Numbered from the stretch's first letter, positions 7,595-16,497 are shown. The stretch: DNA of 64,000 nt from Hoeflea_A sp965216535 (GCA_965216535.1 OZ244175.1:7068001-7132000); one strand, 5' to 3'. Numbers and translations: made by a program. Notes: generated by a model not told the origin, from the sequence alone.

Positions 7595-8689
7595 ATGGGA
7601 GCGGAAGCAGACACATCCATACTCGACGCAGCAACCATCAAGCTGAAGCCCGAGGATTTTTGCGTGACGGAGGCGCTTGCGCTCGGCCCTGCGTCGGGAG
7701 ACGCCAAGCCGGATTTCCACTATCTGCGGCTGCGCAAGTCCGGCTTCACGACCTTCCAGGCGATCGACGCAATCGCTTCCTTTCTGGAGGTCGAACCACA
7801 TCGCGTCAGCTATTGCGGCCTGAAGGACGAGGACGCCGTCACCGACCAGATGATCGCCATACCGGGAGACCATGACGTCGACCGATTGGAAGAATTCAAC
7901 CGCCTTCATCATGCTGGCGATCGTTTCCTTCAGCTCTTCGCCTATGGACGATATGCCGATCCGCTGACCGTCGGCGGGCTCGCTGGAAACGCTTTTCGTA
8001 TTCGCATTCGCAATCTTCCGCGCGACCTTGCCGACACATTGCGAGACCTTGATCATGCTTTGCCGATATCCGTGGTCAATTACTATGACACCCAGCGTTT
8101 TGGCGTCCCAAACGGTCCTAAGACCACGCACGAAATCGGCGCTGCCTTGATCGGCGACGACTACGACCGGGCTTTGCGGCTGCTGTCGCAAGCACAGACA
8201 CCCGAATCGGCGACTGCCCGAGATTGGCAAGGCTCTCCGCAGTCCTTCTTTGAAACGTTGGAGCCTCGGATTGTAGCCTTCTTCATGTCGGCGGACAGCT
8301 CCGACAAATGGAACAAAAGCGTCAAGTTCGCGCTGGAGGAGAAGCTGGGGCCGGAACAGCTGATCGGTTATTCGCGGGACGGCTTCGGTTTCGTCACCGC
8401 ACGATCCGCAACAGACCTTGCCGTCGCCCTGTCTTCCGTCCCTACAATCGAATACCGACGTTTCAGGCCGGAGGGTGGCCGTTTCGTTTCAACCGGCATC
8501 GCCCGACCGAGCCTTATCCATCCGGTCATCAACATCGAGTGCATCGAAGCAGACGATGTCCATTCCGACCGCCTCAGCGCGATCGTGTCCTTCTTTCTTC
8601 CATCCGGCGCCTACGCCACCAATGTCATCAATCAGCTGTTGTTGTCCCTTACAAACGAGTCGTCGCTTTCCGGACAGGTCCTTTCATGA
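7595..8689 (+). CDS. TruD-like pseudouridine synthase (atypical)
   Basis: A 364-residue protein with the TruD pseudouridine synthase landmarks: HYLRLRKSGFTTFQAIDAIA (about 44), the catalytic-Asp block YCGLKDEDAVTDQ (about 84), LTVGGLAGNAFRIRIRNL (about 128), NYYDTQRFG (about 167) and the C-terminal SFFLPSGAYATNVINQLLL (about 335). The sequence is clearly divergent from housekeeping TruD (for example NYYDTQRFG instead of NYFGEQRFG, and a modified motif before LAGNAFRIR). TruD is uncommon in alphaproteobacteria, while TruD-like enzymes (PumJ, MalD) open the pathways of C-nucleoside antibiotics. The stop overlaps the next start (ATGA), so the two proteins are translationally coupled. Whether it modifies tRNA or makes a free pseudouridine nucleotide cannot be decided here. 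Confidence 0.82.
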   Translation: MGAEADTSILDAATIKLKPEDFCVTEALALGPASGDAKPDFHYLRLRKSGFTTFQAIDAIASFLEVEPHRVSYCGLKDEDAVTDQMIAIPGDHDVDRLEEFNRLHHAGDRFLQLFAYGRYADPLTVGGLAGNAFRIRIRNLPRDLADTLRDLDHALPISVVNYYDTQRFGVPNGPKTTHEIGAALIGDDYDRALRLLSQAQTPESATARDWQGSPQSFFETLEPRIVAFFMSADSSDKWNKSVKFALEEKLGPEQLIGYSRDGFGFVTARSATDLAVALSSVPTIEYRRFRPEGGRFVSTGIARPSLIHPVINIECIEADDVHSDRLSAIVSFFLPSGAYATNVINQLLLSLTNESSLSGQVLS

Positions 8690-10506
8690 CGAAGTCGAAT
8701 AAAACCGCCCTGCCCGAAGCGGCGCAATCCTCACCTATCGAGTTTGAGCGTATCCTCGATGTCGATCGCGCGCCTTTCACCGACAACGCTCGTGAGCTCC
8801 TGGAAAAACGCTTCCTTCTGCGGCGCGACGACGGGAAGGCCGAGACTCCGAACGACATGATGCAACGGGTCGCTGCTACGCTGGCCGGCGCCGAAACAAA
8901 AGATACCGAGGCCTGGCAGGGTCTGTTCTTCGAAACCATGTCGCGCCTGCTCTTCCTGCCAGCCAGCCGCGTCCTTGCCAATGCTGGCACAACCAATCAG
9001 CAACTCGGCAACTGTTTCGTGCTGCCGCTCGTCGACGACAAGGGAGAAATCCTTCAGACCTTTTCCGATTCCTGTCACATCAAGGGCAATGGCGGCGGCT
9101 GCGGCTTCAACTATTCCGACATTCGGCCGCGTGGCCATCGGGTGCGCGAGCACGACGATCTGGCGGCCGGCCCAGCAGCCTTTCTGAAGCTGTTCGACGG
9201 CGCCTCGGGAATCTTTCGCCAGAAGGGTCGATACGAAAGCGGCAACCTGGCGATCATCAATGTCGACCATCCCGATGTCATCGAGTTCGCTTCCGCGAAG
9301 ATCACAGACGGCGACTTGCCGCTGACGAATATCTCCGTCGGCATCAGTGACGCCTTCATGCGGGCGGTCGCCGACAAGGCGACCTGGCGGTTGCAGGACC
9401 CACAGACAGGAAAGGTGGTGAAGGAACTCCCGGCAAACGAGCTCTTTGCAGATATCTGCAAACTGGCCTGGCAGACCGGCGACCCTGGCGTGGTGTTTCT
9501 CGACCACCTCAATCGGGACAATCCACTGCTCGACAGTGTCGGTCCGATCACCGCGATGAACACCTGCGGCGAGGTCGGCCTCTACCCTTACGAATCCAGC
9601 AATCTCGGTTACCTCAACCTGGTGCTGCTTCTCGACAAGGAAGCAATGGATGCCGGTGGCGAACCGCTTTTCGACGACGCGCTGTTGCGGGCGGTCATCC
9701 ATCTGGCGGTGCGGATGATCGACAACTCGATTTCAGTTTCCTGGTATCCGGTCGAGAAAATCTACGATTCCGTCCGATCCAATCGGCGCATCGGGCTCGG
9801 TGTCACGGGCTGGGCGGATTGCCTGGCGCTGGCCGGTGTGGCCTATGACAGCGACCGGGCAATCGCGCTGGCCGACCGGTTCGCGGCGACCCTGCGCCGC
9901 CATGCCGAGGAAGCAACGCGACAGCTGGCGGCGGAAAAGGGAGCCTATCCGAATTCGACGCTGTCCGGCGAAACCGACCGGCGCAACATCAGCCTGCTGG
10001 CGCTGCCGCCGAGCGGCAACCATGCCATCCTGTTCGACAGCAGCTTCAGCATCGAACCCTATTTCTCGCTTTGCTATCTAGTTCGGGTCATGGGCGACCA
10101 GACCTTCCTGCGCAAGAACAGTTATCTCGAAAGCGCCCTGCGAAGCGCCGGTCTGGACCCCGAGCCCATATTCGAGGAGATTTCGAAAAACAACGGCAGC
10201 GTCCAATCGGTCACATCCGTGCCACAGGCCATTCGCGAGCGCTTCAAGATCGCCCACGAAATTGCACCGGAAATCCATGTCCGCGTCCAGGCGGCCTTCC
10301 AGAAACATGTCGACAACGGCGTCACGAAAACCGTCAATCTGCCCCGGCATTCGACGCCCGAGGACGTCGTGCGCTGCTACACCCTGGCCTGGGAACTCGG
10401 CTGCAAGGGCGTGACTGTTTACAGAGACGGCTCACGCAGCGAACAGGCGATCGAATTCGACGCGAACAATCCCGATGTTGCCGGAGTTGCCGGACCAGAC
10501 AATTGA
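8686..10506 (+). CDS. Adenosylcobalamin-type (class II) ribonucleotide reductase homologue lacking canonical redox cysteines
   Basis: A 606-residue RNR alpha-subunit homologue, short for NrdJ. Landmarks: SRVLANAGTTNQQLGNCFVLP (about 92; first active-site Cys), GNGGGCGFNYSDIRPRGHRVR (about 130), the thiyl-radical site NTCGEVGLYPYESSNLGYLNL (about 291) with the N-x-C-x-E triad intact, and LPPSGNHAILFDSSFSIEP plus GVTVYRDGSR at the C-terminus. Class II enzymes such as that of Thermotoga carry a second redox Cys 11 residues after the thiyl Cys (ESCNLG); here it is Ser (ESSNLG). There is also no C-terminal CxxC tail. It therefore either uses another reductant or does other radical chemistry. The ATG at 8686 overlaps the TruD-like gene by 4 nt; longer in-frame starts lie inside that gene and are rejected. 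Confidence 0.85.
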   Translation: MTKSNKTALPEAAQSSPIEFERILDVDRAPFTDNARELLEKRFLLRRDDGKAETPNDMMQRVAATLAGAETKDTEAWQGLFFETMSRLLFLPASRVLANAGTTNQQLGNCFVLPLVDDKGEILQTFSDSCHIKGNGGGCGFNYSDIRPRGHRVREHDDLAAGPAAFLKLFDGASGIFRQKGRYESGNLAIINVDHPDVIEFASAKITDGDLPLTNISVGISDAFMRAVADKATWRLQDPQTGKVVKELPANELFADICKLAWQTGDPGVVFLDHLNRDNPLLDSVGPITAMNTCGEVGLYPYESSNLGYLNLVLLLDKEAMDAGGEPLFDDALLRAVIHLAVRMIDNSISVSWYPVEKIYDSVRSNRRIGLGVTGWADCLALAGVAYDSDRAIALADRFAATLRRHAEEATRQLAAEKGAYPNSTLSGETDRRNISLLALPPSGNHAILFDSSFSIEPYFSLCYLVRVMGDQTFLRKNSYLESALRSAGLDPEPIFEEISKNNGSVQSVTSVPQAIRERFKIAHEIAPEIHVRVQAAFQKHVDNGVTKTVNLPRHSTPEDVVRCYTLAWELGCKGVTVYRDGSRSEQAIEFDANNPDVAGVAGPDN

Positions 10507-10518
10507 AGCCTGCCGTAT

Positions 10519-11427
10519 CTACGCAGTCACGATTTTGTTTTTCTGCGGCGTCGTGAACACGCGCTCCAGTTTGACCGGCTCAAACACCTCGCGCACGCCG
10601 GCAATGACATGGCTGATTTCGCCGACGTAGAACTGGTCCCCACCGTCGGAGAAGAAGTCGACTCGGACATAATCGACATAGCGACCGACCTGTCGCGCGA
10701 TCTCCAGCATCCTTGGCAGGCAGTCGGGTTTCAGCGATTGCGCGTCGGCGTAGGGGCGCGTGCCTTCCGGACCATCGAAGAAACCCTCGCCACGGTAGAG
10801 CTCCCAGTCAGGCGTAAGCTGCAGCCGATGTCCGCCTTTACTGGTGCTATCCCGAATTGCGATCCCCACGGTCGTCAGCTGGCCTTTGTACATGTGAAAC
10901 CGGAAATCGTGACAGAAATTGCCGTTCAGCCTTAGCCAGGGCTCGACGATGATTTTCGGCTGGAGACGCAGATAGTGTCGCTCGCCGGTCATGTCGCCGA
11001 AATTCATTTTGAGCCAGCGCCGCATCCGCGCCCGATTGCCTTCAGAAACAGCTCCTGTTTCATGGAACAGGTACTCTCCCGACATGTGCGTCGGCTTGAT
11101 GACACAGCGATCGGGAAAGGCAAATCGATCGATCTCCGCCTCGTTGCGAAGCACGGCAATGGTCGGAACGCTCAATTCTTCTCCGGTAATGCCGCGAATG
11201 AAAGTCTTGGAGAATTCCTTGTCCGCCGTGAATGAGCGGAAAACAAAGTCGGACTCACTGGCCCGGATCCGAAACAGCAGATCGTTGAAGTAACCGGTTT
11301 TTTCGAATTTTGGCCAGCGGCGATGTTTCAGGATAAAGACCAGTCCCTCGTAGAGGTTCGACACGGCCCATGGCCTAAAAAGGACACCCAGCCGTGGGTA
11401 GGTTGAAACGAGACGGAACCTTGTCAT
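10519..11427 (-). CDS. TupA-like ATP-grasp protein (copy 2)
   Basis: A 302-residue protein of the TupA-like ATP-grasp family, predicted ATP-dependent carboxylate-amine ligases named after a teichuronopeptide biosynthesis protein. ATP-grasp features: DRCVIKPTHMSGEYLFHE (lysine-bearing strand, about 113), PKIIVEPWLRLNG (about 154), DFRFHMYKGQL, and the metal site VDYVRVDFFSDGGDQFYVGEISH near residue 265. The start at MTRFRLVSTYPRLGVLFRP matches the tandem paralogue immediately upstream (53-nt gap). It lies at the 3' end of the polysaccharide operon and probably adds an amino acid or peptide to a sugar unit; the substrate is unknown. Confidence 0.82.
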   Translation of the reverse strand: MTRFRLVSTYPRLGVLFRPWAVSNLYEGLVFILKHRRWPKFEKTGYFNDLLFRIRASESDFVFRSFTADKEFSKTFIRGITGEELSVPTIAVLRNEAEIDRFAFPDRCVIKPTHMSGEYLFHETGAVSEGNRARMRRWLKMNFGDMTGERHYLRLQPKIIVEPWLRLNGNFCHDFRFHMYKGQLTTVGIAIRDSTSKGGHRLQLTPDWELYRGEGFFDGPEGTRPYADAQSLKPDCLPRMLEIARQVGRYVDYVRVDFFSDGGDQFYVGEISHVIAGVREVFEPVKLERVFTTPQKNKIVTA

Positions 11428-11480
11428 GCCTGCGCTCCTCCTTTTCGTTTTGCCGCTCGGCAATTCGCCCGTTGCACCCC

Positions 11481-12392
11481 TTACTCGGCAAAGCCTTCCC
11501 TGACCGCTGGCGGTGTCGTGAAGACACGTTCCAGTTCCACCGGTTTGAAGACTTCGCGCGCACCGGCGATAATGTGGCTGATTTCGCCGACATAGAGTTG
11601 ATCGCGACCGTCGGTAAAGAAATCCACCCGAACATAGTCCACGTCACGGCTCACGAGCTCTGCAATCTCCAACATCCGTGGCAGGCAGTCGGGCCGGAGC
11701 GACTCGATGTCGACGGAATCCGGCATTTCGATCCGACCCTGGTAGAAGGACTCTCCCGGGAACAGTTTCCAGTCGGGTGTCAACTGGAGCTGCAGTGTTT
11801 CCCTGTCGGCACTGTCGCGGACTCCGATCCCGAAGGACGTCAGCTGCCCCTTGTACATGTGGAAGCGGTAGTCATTGCAGAAGTCGCCGTTGAGCCTCAG
11901 CCACGGTTCGACGATGACCTTCGGTTCCAGGCGCATGTAGTGGCGTTCGCCGGTCATGTCACCGAAATTCATCTTCAGCCAGTGACGCATCTGTGCCCGC
12001 TTGTCAGCGGTCACCGGACCAGTTTCGTGAAACATGAACTCCTTTGACATGTGCGTGGGTTTGATGACGCAACGGTCGGGAAAGACGAATCGATCAATCT
12101 CTTCGGCACTGTGCAGGACGGCCATGGTGGGAACGCTGAGATCTTCGCCGGTGATCCCGCGGATATAAATCTTGGAGAATTCCTTGTCCGCCGTGAACGA
12201 CCGGAAGACCATGTCGGATTCACTGGCCCGCATGCGAAACAGCAAATCGTTGAGATAGCCGGTCTTGTCGAAATTCGGCCAGCGGCGGTGTTTCACCAAG
12301 AAGATCAGGCCCTCGTAGAGGTTTGAGATCAGCCAAGGCCTGAAGAGAACACCCAGTTGGGGATAGGCTGAAACGAGGCGGAACCTTGTCAT
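11481..12392 (-). CDS. TupA-like ATP-grasp protein (copy 1)
   Basis: A 303-residue paralogue of the next gene downstream, colinear over its full length and starting MTRFRLVSAYPQLGVLFRP. The same ATP-grasp blocks are present: DRCVIKPTHMSKEFMFHE, PKVIVEPWLRLNGDFCNDYRF and VDYVRVDFFTDGRDQLYVGEISH. The start overlaps the end of the GT4 gene by 4 nt, implying translational coupling with the glycosyltransferase and a role in the same surface polysaccharide. The two copies differ throughout (for example in the region after TPDWKLF), so they are an old tandem duplication that may use different substrates. Confidence 0.82.
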   Translation of the reverse strand: MTRFRLVSAYPQLGVLFRPWLISNLYEGLIFLVKHRRWPNFDKTGYLNDLLFRMRASESDMVFRSFTADKEFSKIYIRGITGEDLSVPTMAVLHSAEEIDRFVFPDRCVIKPTHMSKEFMFHETGPVTADKRAQMRHWLKMNFGDMTGERHYMRLEPKVIVEPWLRLNGDFCNDYRFHMYKGQLTSFGIGVRDSADRETLQLQLTPDWKLFPGESFYQGRIEMPDSVDIESLRPDCLPRMLEIAELVSRDVDYVRVDFFTDGRDQLYVGEISHIIAGAREVFKPVELERVFTTPPAVREGFAE

Positions 12393-13594
12393 GTCTGTGC
12401 TACCTTTTGTTCTGGCAGACGGCCGCGCCGGCGCTGCAGCGCACGTCGATAAATTTGCTCGGATTCGGCCGCGATGATCCGGGGATGGAATTTGCGCGCG
12501 TATTCCCTCGATGCGCCGTTCCCAAGCGCTTCGGCCAGCCCGTCTTCGTTCAGCAAACGCGTCAGAGCGGCATCGAGCCGGTCATCGTCTCCCGGCGGGA
12601 CAATCAGTCCGCTGACACCGTCGACGACGCTTTCGGCAAGTCCTCCGGCATCGGAAACGATTGCCGGGACGCCCGTGGCGAAGGCCTCGACGGGTGTCCG
12701 GCCGAACGGTTCGGGCCACAGGCTGCAATTGATCACCGCCATGGCATTGGCCATGCGGTCCTTGGCGGCCTCCGGGCTCAATTGGCCGAGAAAGACGATG
12801 GACGGGTCGTCGCCCGCCAGGTGACGGAGCTCCGCTTCCATCGGCCCTGATCCGGCGATTGCCAACGTCGCCGAGCGCGGACGTCGGCGCCACGTCCGGA
12901 TCAGATGATCGATGCCCTTTTCACCGGTCAGTCGCGATGCGCACAAAAGCTCGCGTCGGCGTTGATCGAACGGAACCGTAAGACCCGGCAGAACGGCTGA
13001 ATATCGTCGATGGACGCGTTCGGACGGAAACCCACCGGCAATGTGCGCGTCCCGCACGCAATCGGATATGGCGATAAAGGCATCAACGCGGCGTCCGTAG
13101 GTACCGATCAACCTGTGGACGGCCACGCTGACGGCAGGGACGGCGCTGGCCGCATGACTGTCCCGGTAGCATTTGTGCACGATGCCGCGCCAGGGCCACC
13201 TGGCCTTGGCACAGTCCCGGCACGGGCGACCGTCCCGGAAAAAGCCGGCATTCACGCACAGGTGTCGGTAGTTGCGCAGGTGCTGGACCGTCGCGACCCC
13301 CTGTCTGCTGGCTTCAAAAAGGATCGCCGGAGACAGGAGAGGAAAGTAGTTCTGCACATGCAGAAGATCATAGGATTGCCCGACCAGGCGCGTCCTGAGT
13401 TCGGCGACCGCTGCCGTCGACCAGATTGCTCCGAATGCGGTTCCGATATCTCCGCCGGAGATCGCGTCGTTGCTCACCTCCCAGAGATCGACGCGATGGC
13501 CGGCGGTTCTCAACAGGTCCGCCTCATCGTGGGTGGACCGGTCTTCACCGCCTGGCGTCTGATAGCGGTTGTGCGCCATGAGGATGTTCAGCAC
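12389..13594 (-). CDS. Glycosyltransferase family 4
   Basis: A 401-residue GT-B-fold glycosyltransferase. The N-terminal acceptor domain begins MLNILMAHNRYQTPGGEDRST, typical of bacterial GT4 proteins of polysaccharide loci; the C-terminal donor domain holds LLCASRLTGEKGIDHLIRTW, ATLAIAGSGPMEAELRHLA and the EX7E-type block SLWPEPFGRTPVEAFATGVP. Two Cys pairs (NAGFFRDGRPCRDCAKAR) lie around residue 115-130, a feature seen in a subset of these enzymes. Cytoplasmic; uses a nucleotide sugar to extend the lipid-linked repeat unit. The stop overlaps the ATP-grasp gene by 4 nt and the start is 2 nt after the Wzz-Wzy gene. Confidence 0.88.
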   Translation of the reverse strand: MLNILMAHNRYQTPGGEDRSTHDEADLLRTAGHRVDLWEVSNDAISGGDIGTAFGAIWSTAAVAELRTRLVGQSYDLLHVQNYFPLLSPAILFEASRQGVATVQHLRNYRHLCVNAGFFRDGRPCRDCAKARWPWRGIVHKCYRDSHAASAVPAVSVAVHRLIGTYGRRVDAFIAISDCVRDAHIAGGFPSERVHRRYSAVLPGLTVPFDQRRRELLCASRLTGEKGIDHLIRTWRRRPRSATLAIAGSGPMEAELRHLAGDDPSIVFLGQLSPEAAKDRMANAMAVINCSLWPEPFGRTPVEAFATGVPAIVSDAGGLAESVVDGVSGLIVPPGDDDRLDAALTRLLNEDGLAEALGNGASREYARKFHPRIIAAESEQIYRRALQRRRGRLPEQKVAQT

Positions 13595-13596
13595 CG

Positions 13597-16497
13597 CTAT
13601 CGCCCCCCAGCCGCGGCGTGCGAATTTGGGGCCTTTGCGCCGATCAGGTAACAGGCCGACAGACCGGCGAGCAGAAACAGCAGATTGTCAAAAAAGGTCG
13701 ACCACAGGATCACCGATTCCATCAGGTTGCGACCGACCACGAACAGCGCAATTGACAGAAGAAAGAAGGCCGTTCCCCTGCCGTCAACGGCCCGGGCCGT
13801 GCGCGCGAGGGTCACGACCACGACAATCACCAGGATCGACAGGCCGATGACACCAAGATCGAGGGTGATGTCCAGAAAGCCGTTGTGGCTGCTGCCGGTG
13901 TTGCGGATGAACTCGATCTCCGCGTGATGCTTCGGCGACAGGTCGCCGATGCCCCAGAAGCCGCGGTAGCCGCGACCAAGAACCGGTGCCTGCTCGATAT
14001 GGCTGGCCACGAACGACCAGACGTGGGTGCGGCCGGTGAAGGTCGCATCCCCCAGGCCGCGTTCGAGGAATTGGGCGGGCGTGACGCGGAAAAGCTGACC
14101 GAGGACGACCAGGGCCGGAAAGACAAGCAGCGACAGGCCGATGGTGATCGTCGTGGCGCTTGCCCGCAGCCGCGCGGACAGGAAGAGTATCGCGAACGCC
14201 GTTGCCGGGGCTGCGATCACCAGACCGATCGCCGTCTTCGATTCGCTGGCGATCAGCACGACGATCCCGAAGACGAGTGTTGCGATTGCCGTGAGGCGAA
14301 TAAGGGAGCTGCGGCTTCCGAACTGGGACATGGCAACAATCATGCCGCAGGCGGTGGCGCTCCCAAGGGTGTTTTTGAACGGATAGATGCCCTGGTGACC
14401 GATGGGACCCGGCGGACGGATGATCACGAACACCAGGTTGATGGCGATGGCGATCGCGAACACCCAGAAGATGTTGCGGATGACGCGGCCGGGGTCATTC
14501 GACATGGTGATCGACAGCACGAGAAGCGTACACAGAAGGATCTGGTAGACCGCCAGCACAAAGGTTCGGCCGGGCACCGGCGACCATACGGAAGACAGGA
14601 GCGCCAAACACAGAAATGCTGAAACCGGCGCTAGCACCGGCAGCAGGCTCGCGAGACGACGCGGTTGTGCGATGGTGGCGAGAAAGCCGAGCATGACGAA
14701 CAGGGTCGGCACCAGCAACTGAGCCACCAGGGTGGACTTGCTCAAATCAGCGGGAACAGCGCCGCTGAAATCGCGCTGGGCCACCGGTTGCAGGTTGATC
14801 AACGGATCGATGATCACGGAGTAGGCGATGACGATGGCCGGAACCGCGGCGGCAAAGCCTCGCGCCACCATCTCCAGCGCGGATTCCGGGAATGCCTCGT
14901 GACCGACGGCTGTCCTCATCGTCGCACCGCTGCCGCAACGGTCATGACCGCGCCCGATGTATCCGGTTGAGTAAAGATGGTTCGGTGTTGACGGATCCGA
15001 CCTGAGCGGCTGTGCCATCAATGGTTCGTTCAGTGAGGTCCGCAGAGGCTTGGGTGCCTTCGCCGCTCCAAGGATATGCCGCAACCAGACAATGACCACA
15101 CCGAGCATCAGGCCGAACAGCGCAGCGGCAGGCAGGATCAGCTTGACGACGGGATAAGCCGGACGGGTCGCCGTATAGGCCTCGGAGATGATGGTCGCCG
15201 TGCTGTTGGGAATCCCGATCTGCTCGGCTGCTTCCTTCGAGCGGGTCAGAAACGACTGGTAAACGTTCTGGCTGGCATCAGCTTGGCGCTGCAATTCCTG
15301 AAGTTCCACCGAGCTTTCATTGGATTCGGCCAGCCGTTGCTGAAGAGCATTAACCTCCGCGACCAGCGATCCGGTGTTCTCCGATGCCGTCTCGTAGTCG
15401 ACCCGAAGCCGCGCCAGAATTCTGTTGTATTCGTTGTCGATGGACTGCCTCAACGCATTCTTGCGTTGCTGCAACTCGATCAGGCGGGGATGGTTGGGCA
15501 GCAGAGAAGCCGCGAGCTCCGCTTCGGTTGCCTCGACTGCGGCGAATCCGGTTTGAAGCTCCGTCATCACCTGCGACTGCAGGGCATCGCCAGTTCCGGT
15601 ATCGGCGACACCGAAGGCGCCAGCCACCTGAGCCTGATTGAGGGTGGCAAGCGCTTCATTTTCCCGTCCCCGGGATACGCTGAGCTGTTCGTTGAGGTTC
15701 CGAAGCTGCTGTTCCACAACGAGCACATTCTGAACACCGATCAGCCCATTGTCGCGTCGGTAGTCCTCGACGCGGCGAGCGGCGTCGCGCGCATTCACGG
15801 ACAGTTCCTCAAGCCGCGAATACAAGCTCTCGGCTGCTTCCGTGGTCGAGTTGGCGGCGGTGAGGTTGGATTGCGCGATGTAGATTTCAGCGACCCGGTT
15901 GGCGAGCCGGGCGGCCTTTTCGGGATCCTGCGACAGCATGGAAATCGCAATGACGTACGTGTTGCGCTGGCGCTCGACGCTGAGCTTCTCCCGGAGATTG
16001 GTATTGGCGCGATCGAAATCGCTCAGCGCGTTCCAGTGACGGCTCTGCGGCCCGTAAACGACACTCTTGGCCAGGTTCTTCAGACGGGCCACGAGCGAGC
16101 TTCGATCGACGCCCGCAAACTCCGGATCGCGTGTCAGCCCCTCTTCCTCGATCAGCCGGGCGATGACAGCCTGGGACTGCATGACCGCTATCTGGCTGTC
16201 CAACAGCAGCGTATCGGCTCCGACGGCGGACGACCCGAGACCCGTCGGCGAGACTTCATTTTCGATGGTTCGCTTTTGCCGCGGATCGATGAGCAACTCC
16301 GCCCGTGCACTGTAGAGAGGCGGCGTCAGCCAGACAAAAGCAACCGCCAGGGCCGTCGCCAAAGCCGCGCAGGCCAGGATAAGGGGAGCCCCTTTCCAGA
16401 ATATTCCGGTCAAACGCCGCAGGTCGGCGCCTACGGCCGCTCCGAAGTCGGATTCAACCGCCGTGTATCTGTCTTTTGGAGGCGACGTGAAAGCCAT
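13597..16497 (-). CDS. Fused polysaccharide co-polymerase (Wzz) and O-antigen polymerase/ligase (ExoQ/Wzy-like)
   Basis: One uninterrupted 966-residue frame with two modules. Residues about 1-505 are a Wzz-type chain-length determinant: TM1 near 35-57, the PLYSARAELLIDPRQ motif, a long periplasmic coiled-coil stretch (about 170-440) and TM2 near 470-500 (PAYPVVKLILPAAALFGLML). A linker leads into about ten membrane spans (from ~540) with Wzy_C hallmarks GRTHVWSFVASHIEQAPVLG and SSHNGFLDITLDLGVIGL, as in ExoQ. The Wzz half lacks the BY-kinase domain often found in this group. The start MAFTSPPKD at 16497 is preferred over an upstream ATG because the extra residues are not Wzz-like. A second ATG (14917-14919, MRTAVGHEA) could allow internal initiation of the polymerase half. 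Confidence 0.85.
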   Translation of the reverse strand: MAFTSPPKDRYTAVESDFGAAVGADLRRLTGIFWKGAPLILACAALATALAVAFVWLTPPLYSARAELLIDPRQKRTIENEVSPTGLGSSAVGADTLLLDSQIAVMQSQAVIARLIEEEGLTRDPEFAGVDRSSLVARLKNLAKSVVYGPQSRHWNALSDFDRANTNLREKLSVERQRNTYVIAISMLSQDPEKAARLANRVAEIYIAQSNLTAANSTTEAAESLYSRLEELSVNARDAARRVEDYRRDNGLIGVQNVLVVEQQLRNLNEQLSVSRGRENEALATLNQAQVAGAFGVADTGTGDALQSQVMTELQTGFAAVEATEAELAASLLPNHPRLIELQQRKNALRQSIDNEYNRILARLRVDYETASENTGSLVAEVNALQQRLAESNESSVELQELQRQADASQNVYQSFLTRSKEAAEQIGIPNSTATIISEAYTATRPAYPVVKLILPAAALFGLMLGVVIVWLRHILGAAKAPKPLRTSLNEPLMAQPLRSDPSTPNHLYSTGYIGRGHDRCGSGATMRTAVGHEAFPESALEMVARGFAAAVPAIVIAYSVIIDPLINLQPVAQRDFSGAVPADLSKSTLVAQLLVPTLFVMLGFLATIAQPRRLASLLPVLAPVSAFLCLALLSSVWSPVPGRTFVLAVYQILLCTLLVLSITMSNDPGRVIRNIFWVFAIAIAINLVFVIIRPPGPIGHQGIYPFKNTLGSATACGMIVAMSQFGSRSSLIRLTAIATLVFGIVVLIASESKTAIGLVIAAPATAFAILFLSARLRASATTITIGLSLLVFPALVVLGQLFRVTPAQFLERGLGDATFTGRTHVWSFVASHIEQAPVLGRGYRGFWGIGDLSPKHHAEIEFIRNTGSSHNGFLDITLDLGVIGLSILVIVVVVTLARTARAVDGRGTAFFLLSIALFVVGRNLMESVILWSTFFDNLLFLLAGLSACYLIGAKAPNSHAAAGGR

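Noticed and set aside
8308..8685. Upstream extension of the RNR frame inside the TruD-like gene
   Set aside because: Arg/Pro-rich out-of-frame translation of TruD; the ATG at 8686 with the ATGA overlap is the natural start.
10519..12392. Assembly artefact as explanation for the two ATP-grasp genes
   Set aside because: The copies differ in many residues and codons throughout and have different flanks, so they are real paralogues.
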